Assembly: GCA_022560215.1 (NCBI GenBank)
Contig: JADFTO010000101.1
Span: forward strand, 1 to 9,197
Length of the DNA: 9,197 nucleotides
Direction of reading: 5' to 3'
DNA from: Pseudomonadota bacterium
Lineage (GTDB): Bacteria; Pseudomonadota; Alphaproteobacteria; Rhodospirillales; 2-02-FULL-58-16
The position numbers were made by a program, and so were the translations under genes. Shown here piece after piece: positions 5,611 to 9,197 of this stretch (the first letter of the stretch is position 1; the number at the start of each line of letters is the position of its first letter). A model generated the notes under the pieces. The model ran no database searches. It saw nothing but the letters and a program-made list of their open reading frames with translations, and had not been told where the DNA came from.

Positions 5611-7902
5611 TCAGGAGGCGGCGGCGCCGATGAGCACCTCGCGGCGTCCGACCCTGTTTGCTTGGCTGACAATGCCTTCGGCCTCCATGCGTTCGATGAT
5701 GCGCGCGGCACGGTTATAGCCGATCTGCAGGTGTCTTTGGATAAAACTGGTCGACGCCCTGCCCTCCCGCGCGATCAGGGCCACCGCCTTGTCGTAAAGC
5801 TCGTCTCCGGCGCCGGCCAGCGGGGAGGCCGCGTCTTCCGCCTCTTCGGTCACGGTTTCGATGTAGTCGGGCTCGCCCTGGGTTTTCAGGTGTTCGACCA
5901 CGCTTTCCACCTCCTCCACCGAGACGTAGGGGCCGTGAACCCGGGTGATGCGCCCGCCGCCAGCCATGTACAGCATGTCGCCCTGGCCCAGGAGCTGCTC
6001 GGCGCCCTGCTCGCCGAGGATGGTGCGGCTGTCCACCTTGGAGGTGACCTGGAAGCTGATCCGGGTCGGGAAATTGGCCTTGATGGTGCCGGTGATGACG
6101 TCGACGGACGGACGCTGGGTGGCCATGATCAGGTGGATTCCGGCGGCGCGCGCCATCTGCGACAGCCTCTGGACCGCTTCCTCTATGTCCTTGCCGGCGA
6201 CCATCATCAGGTCCGCCATCTCGTCGACCACGACCACGATGGAGGGCAGGGGCTCCATGTTCAGGGGCTGCTCCTCGAAGACCGGCATGCCGGCTTCGTC
6301 GAACCCGGTCTGCACCCGGCGCGTGATGGTCTCGCCCTTGGCGGCGGCCTCGGCCAGGCGGGTGTTGTATCCGGTGATGTTGCGCACCCCCATGTTGGAC
6401 ATGGCCCGGTAGCGTTCCTCCATTTCGCGGACCGCCCATTTCAGCGCCGTCACCGCCTTCCTCGGGTCCGTCACCACCGGGGTCAGGAGGTGGGGAATGC
6501 CGTCGTATACCGAGAGCTCAAGCATCTTGGGATCGATCATGATGAACCGGCACTGGTCGGGGGACAGCCGGTAGAGCAGGGACAGGATCATGGTGTTCAT
6601 GGCCACGGACTTGCCCGAGCCGGTGGTGCCGGCGATCAGCAGATGCGGCATGCGCTCCAGGTCCACCATGACGGGCGCGCCGGCGATGTCTTTGCCCAAA
6701 GCCAGTGTCAGGTTGCCCGCCATCCTTCCCAGGGCTTCCGTTTCCAGCAGTTCGCGCAAGCCCACCGTCTCGCGGGTGACGTTGGGCAGCTCGATGCCGA
6801 TCACGTTGCGCCCCGGGACCACGGCGATGCGCACCGAGACCGCGCTCATGGAGCGCGCGATGTCGTCGGAGAGGCCGATGACGCGCGACGTCTTGGTTCC
6901 CGGAGCCGGTTCCAGTTCATAGAGGGTGACGACCGGACCGGGACTGACGTTGACCATGTTGCCCAGGACTCCGAATTCCTCCAGGACCGAGGACAGGAAC
7001 CGGGAATTTTGCTGGAGGTCGTCGCGGTTGGGCGCCACTCGCTCGGAGGCCCGGAGCGGGGACTCGAGCAGCCTCAAGGGCGGCAGGGCGTATTTGCCGT
7101 CGGGCGTCAGTTCCAGCACCCCCTGACGCGCCCCATGGCGCCCCCGCTTGCGCCGCCGCCTGGCGGCGGCCTTGAGTTTCGCCACCGCCGGGAGATCGAG
7201 GCCGGCCTCGGCGGCGGGTTCGATCGCCGGTGGCGAAGCCAGGCGCGAGGCCAGGCGGAAGAGCATGCCGAAAAAGCACGCCAGGACCCGGGCCAGGGCC
7301 CCGAGCGCGCGGGCGGCGGCGTTCCCGGCGGCCCGCCATTCGGGCCAGGTGATGCCGAGGGCGGCAATCAGGAGCACGGTGCCGAGGACGGCCGAGGCCA
7401 ATGCGACGGTCCATTCATCGACGCCGAAGGGGCGGAGAAAAGCGCCGGCGCGGTCCAGGGCGAGCCCGCCGATGACGCCGCCGGATCCGCTCACCAGCGG
7501 GAACATCCCGGGCCGGGGCAGGGCGGCCAGCCCCGGGGCCAGGAACGCCATGGCCGCCAGCAGGGCGCCAAGGCGCGCCCAGACCATGGAAACGCCCGAT
7601 TTTCGCATCATCCGCCAGCCCCAGGCGGCGATGACCAGGGCCGGCGCGACGGCGGCGGCGCCCAGCGCCTGGACCATGATGTCGGCGCCATGGGCGCCGC
7701 CGACGCCCAGGAGATTGCGGGGAACCCCGCCGCCGGTGCTGTTGAAGGAGGTGTCGCCGGGGGTGTAGCTGGCGAGCGCGGCGATGGCCGCGGCGGCGGC
7801 GGCGATCAGGGCCAGCCCGATGGCTTCGGCGAGGCGGCTGCGCAGGAATTCGGCGGCGCCCTGGGGCAGGACGGCGCTTCCCCGGGTCATGGATCGGTCC
7901 AT
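5611..7902 (-). CDS. ftsK: DNA translocase FtsK
   Basis: Membrane-anchored septal ATPase that pumps DNA at division and activates dimer resolution at dif. The product is 763 residues, complete, and shorter than E. coli FtsK because the linker is short. The N-terminal part has four probable membrane helices (about 27-46, 75-96, 107-128, 164-186). A basic stretch follows (242-259, with RRRRKRGR). The motor shows Walker A GTTGSGKS at 425-432 (Lys431) and Walker B VVVVDE at 556-561, then MATQRPSVDVITGTIKANFP and TILGEQGAEQLLGQGDML, all hallmark FtsK segments. The last 64 residues (700-763) form the winged-helix gamma domain that reads polar DNA motifs (DELYDKAV, SFIQRHLQIGYNRAARI). Two ATGs are possible (7902 MDRSMTRG, 7890 MTRG); neither has a strong ribosome binding site, and I use the first. 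It starts 35 bases after the aminotransferase stop on the same strand, so they are probably co-transcribed. Confidence 0.97.
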   Translation of the reverse strand: MDRSMTRGSAVLPQGAAEFLRSRLAEAIGLALIAAAAAAIAALASYTPGDTSFNSTGGGVPRNLLGVGGAHGADIMVQALGAAAVAPALVIAAWGWRMMRKSGVSMVWARLGALLAAMAFLAPGLAALPRPGMFPLVSGSGGVIGGLALDRAGAFLRPFGVDEWTVALASAVLGTVLLIAALGITWPEWRAAGNAAARALGALARVLACFFGMLFRLASRLASPPAIEPAAEAGLDLPAVAKLKAAARRRRKRGRHGARQGVLELTPDGKYALPPLRLLESPLRASERVAPNRDDLQQNSRFLSSVLEEFGVLGNMVNVSPGPVVTLYELEPAPGTKTSRVIGLSDDIARSMSAVSVRIAVVPGRNVIGIELPNVTRETVGLRELLETEALGRMAGNLTLALGKDIAGAPVMVDLERMPHLLIAGTTGSGKSVAMNTMILSLLYRLSPDQCRFIMIDPKMLELSVYDGIPHLLTPVVTDPRKAVTALKWAVREMEERYRAMSNMGVRNITGYNTRLAEAAAKGETITRRVQTGFDEAGMPVFEEQPLNMEPLPSIVVVVDEMADLMMVAGKDIEEAVQRLSQMARAAGIHLIMATQRPSVDVITGTIKANFPTRISFQVTSKVDSRTILGEQGAEQLLGQGDMLYMAGGGRITRVHGPYVSVEEVESVVEHLKTQGEPDYIETVTEEAEDAASPLAGAGDELYDKAVALIAREGRASTSFIQRHLQIGYNRAARIIERMEAEGIVSQANRVGRREVLIGAAAS

Positions 7903-7919
7903 GCTTAAAGGGTAACGCC

Positions 7920-7936
7920 GTCTTGCTTTACAAGAC
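7920..7936. other. Small hairpin between the aminotransferase gene and ftsK
   Basis: GTCTTG and CAAGAC form a perfect 6-bp stem around a 5-base loop within the 35-base gap between the aminotransferase stop and the ftsK start. There is no T run after it on the minus strand, so it does not look like a terminator. It may affect processing or initiation of ftsK, or may be chance. Confidence 0.3.
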
Positions 7937-7937
7937 C

Positions 7938-9113
7938 TTAACGGAGGACCTTGACAAGCCTGTTTAGGGCTTCTCCCAGGGTGTCCGTATCGTCGACCAA
8001 AGCCAGGCGGATGTAGGGCGCGCCCGGGTTCAGGCCTCCGTCCTCGGCCGCCATGTAGGCGCCCGGCATGACGCGCAATCCCGCCTCGCCCCAGAGCCTT
8101 CTCGCCGCCGCCTCCCCGTCGCCGACGCGCAGCCACAGGAAGAACCCGCCCGCCGGCCGGTAGAACCCGTAACGGCCGTCCAGCATGTCCGCCGCCAGGT
8201 CGAACTTGGCCCGGTAGAGGACGCGGTTTTGCTCCACGTGGTCCTCGTCCCCCCAGAGCGCCGCCGAGGCCGCCATCACCGGCATGGGCAGCGACGCCCC
8301 GCCGTAGCTCCTGAGGTGCTTGAACTTGGCGGCCAGGGCCGCATCGCCCGCGACGAAGCCCGACCGCAGCCCCGCTGCGCTGGAGCGCTTGGACAGGGAA
8401 TGGAAGGCCAGCACGTTCTCGAACCCCGGGGCCGCGGCCTGGAGGGCGCCGGGGGGCGGCCGGCCGCAGTAGATCTCGGCGTAGCATTCGTCCACCGCGA
8501 GCAGGAAGCCGTGATCCCTGGCCAGGCGGACCCAGGCGGCCAGGTAGTCGAGGCCGGCCACCGCCCCTTGCGGGTTGGCGGGGGTGCAAAGGTAGGCGAT
8601 CACCGTCCGCTCCAGGGTTTCGGCATCGAGGGCGGACAGGTCCGGCAGGAAGCCGGTGTCTTCCGTCGCCGGCAGGAATCGGGGCTCCGCGCCCGCCATC
8701 ACCGCGGCCCCTGCGTAGACGTGATAATGGGGGTTGGGGATCAGGGCCAGGGGCTCGGGCCCGCCCTCGAATTCCGAGACGGCCAGGGCGGCGGCCAGAT
8801 AGAGCGACTCGCGGGAGCCGGCGGAGCAGAGCACGTGGCTGTCTTCGTCGACGGCGTCGAGGCCGTAGCGCCTGCGGAGCCAGCCTGCCACGGCCCGGCG
8901 GAACTCGGGCGTCCCGTCGATGGGCGGATAGCGGTTCCAGAGCCCGGCCTGGTCCTCCAGGACGCGGGCGATCATGGGCGGCGGCGGGTGACGGGGCTCG
9001 CCGATGGACAGCGCCAGGGGATCGGCGTCCGCGGGGGGAACGACGCCGTCCAGCAACGCCCGCAGGCGGTGGAAGGGGAATTCGGGAATGCGGTCCAGCA
9101 TGGCGGGGCGCAT
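7938..9113 (-). CDS. dapC: PLP-dependent class I/II aminotransferase, DapC-like (probable succinyl-diaminopimelate aminotransferase)
   Basis: Fold-type I aminotransferase of 391 residues, the usual length. Visible motifs are SAGS near 97-100, the aromatic stacking region NPHYHVY with Tyr130, TPANPQG with Asn180, VDECY with Asp208 and Tyr211 (PLP ring), HSLSKRSSAAGLRSGF with catalytic Lys242 and Arg250, and YIRLALV with Arg369 as the likely substrate carboxylate partner. The opening LDRIPEFPFHRLRALL, LSIGEPRH and the LSKRS...GLRSGFVAGDAAL block resemble, from memory, DapC of Bordetella, which makes N-succinyl-L,L-diaminopimelate for lysine and peptidoglycan synthesis. The precise substrate is inferred, and another amino donor/keto acid pair is possible. 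The ATG at 9113 is chosen because AAGGGA lies eight bases upstream. It is the first visible gene of the minus-strand group, 35 bases before ftsK. Confidence 0.88.
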   Translation of the reverse strand: MRPAMLDRIPEFPFHRLRALLDGVVPPADADPLALSIGEPRHPPPPMIARVLEDQAGLWNRYPPIDGTPEFRRAVAGWLRRRYGLDAVDEDSHVLCSAGSRESLYLAAALAVSEFEGGPEPLALIPNPHYHVYAGAAVMAGAEPRFLPATEDTGFLPDLSALDAETLERTVIAYLCTPANPQGAVAGLDYLAAWVRLARDHGFLLAVDECYAEIYCGRPPPGALQAAAPGFENVLAFHSLSKRSSAAGLRSGFVAGDAALAAKFKHLRSYGGASLPMPVMAASAALWGDEDHVEQNRVLYRAKFDLAADMLDGRYGFYRPAGGFFLWLRVGDGEAAARRLWGEAGLRVMPGAYMAAEDGGLNPGAPYIRLALVDDTDTLGEALNRLVKVLR

Positions 9114-9197
9114 GGTAGACGTCCCTTGACCTGCCGCACAAGATCGAAGCCGCCGGGCTCGAGGCGGCCCCTATCGGAAGAGGGAGCGAGGGAAAGC
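9114..9197. other. Right-edge leader upstream of the dapC-like gene
   Basis: These 84 bases contain the ribosome binding site and a 6-bp inverted repeat, GCCGCC (9149-9154) with GGCGGC (9163-9168) around an 8-base loop. No clear -10/-35 pair is visible on the minus strand. Both strands have frames open to the edge, so the end of a neighbouring gene cannot be excluded. Confidence 0.3.
9122..9127 (-). promoter_or_regulatory. Ribosome binding site of the dapC-like gene
   Basis: On the minus strand AAGGGA stands eight bases before the ATG at 9113. It favours this start over the second in-frame ATG (Met5, at 9101), which has only a GC-rich sequence before it. Confidence 0.6.

Noticed and set aside
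6244..7525. GGGCAGGG at 6244-6251 and 7518-7525, matching the E. coli FtsK-orienting motif GGGNAGGG
   Set aside because: Two copies in a G-rich strand are expected by chance, and the motif used by this organism is not known.
5485..7908. Plus-strand open frame of 807 codons antisense to ftsK
   Set aside because: It mirrors the GC-rich third-position bias of ftsK. Its product is Gly/His/Asp/Gln-rich low-complexity sequence with no domain, whereas the minus strand encodes a complete FtsK.
7902..9141. Extension of the ftsK frame upstream through the aminotransferase gene (1176 codons in all)
   Set aside because: The upstream 400 residues are Arg/Pro/Gly-rich shadow of the aminotransferase. FtsK homology and membrane topology begin near 7902.
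1..9197. CRISPR arrays, insertion sequences, phage or defence genes
   Set aside because: No regularly spaced repeats, transposase, integrase or terminal inverted repeats were seen; apart from the left-edge signalling gene, all recognised genes are core housekeeping functions.

Overview
The window looks like an ordinary chromosomal stretch of a GC-rich alphaproteobacterium, most likely of the Rhodospirillales type. This rests on two things: gene order, with leuS-lptE-holA on one strand facing an aminotransferase-ftsK-lolA group on the other, and protein character, with a DapC-like aminotransferase beside ftsK and a short alphaproteobacterial-type FtsK and LptE. The taxonomic call is inference; no rRNA or other direct marker is present.

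Layout: (1) Bases 2-538 hold the 3' end of a hybrid two-component protein (tail of a receiver domain plus a histidine phosphotransfer domain); its 5' part is outside the window. (2) Bases 539-840 hold no convincing gene; there is one terminator-like hairpin and the ribosome binding site of leuS. (3) Bases 841-4935 are a tight three-gene plus-strand operon: leuS (leucyl-tRNA synthetase), lptE (LPS-assembly lipoprotein) and holA (DNA polymerase III delta subunit), with 14-base and 4-base overlaps. (4) Bases 9113 down to 4956 are a minus-strand group read towards holA: a PLP-dependent aminotransferase that resembles succinyl-diaminopimelate aminotransferase (DapC), ftsK (DNA translocase) and lolA (periplasmic lipoprotein carrier). 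The two operons converge with only 20 bases between their stop codons.

The plus-strand operon mixes translation (LeuS), outer-membrane biogenesis (LptE) and replication (HolA). The minus-strand group mixes a probable peptidoglycan-precursor/lysine step, chromosome segregation at division (FtsK), and outer-membrane lipoprotein delivery (LolA). LptE is itself a lipoprotein that would be expected to depend on LolA to reach the outer membrane.

I found no new system here. The one real irregularity is at the 5' end of lolA: its frame has no usable start codon at the signal peptide, while an ATG in the neighbouring frame would give a textbook signal peptide if one G were removed, and an 18-base perfect GC palindrome sits flush against that ATG. 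A sequencing or assembly indel is the simplest explanation. The HPt protein at the left edge also differs from holA in Asp codon choice.
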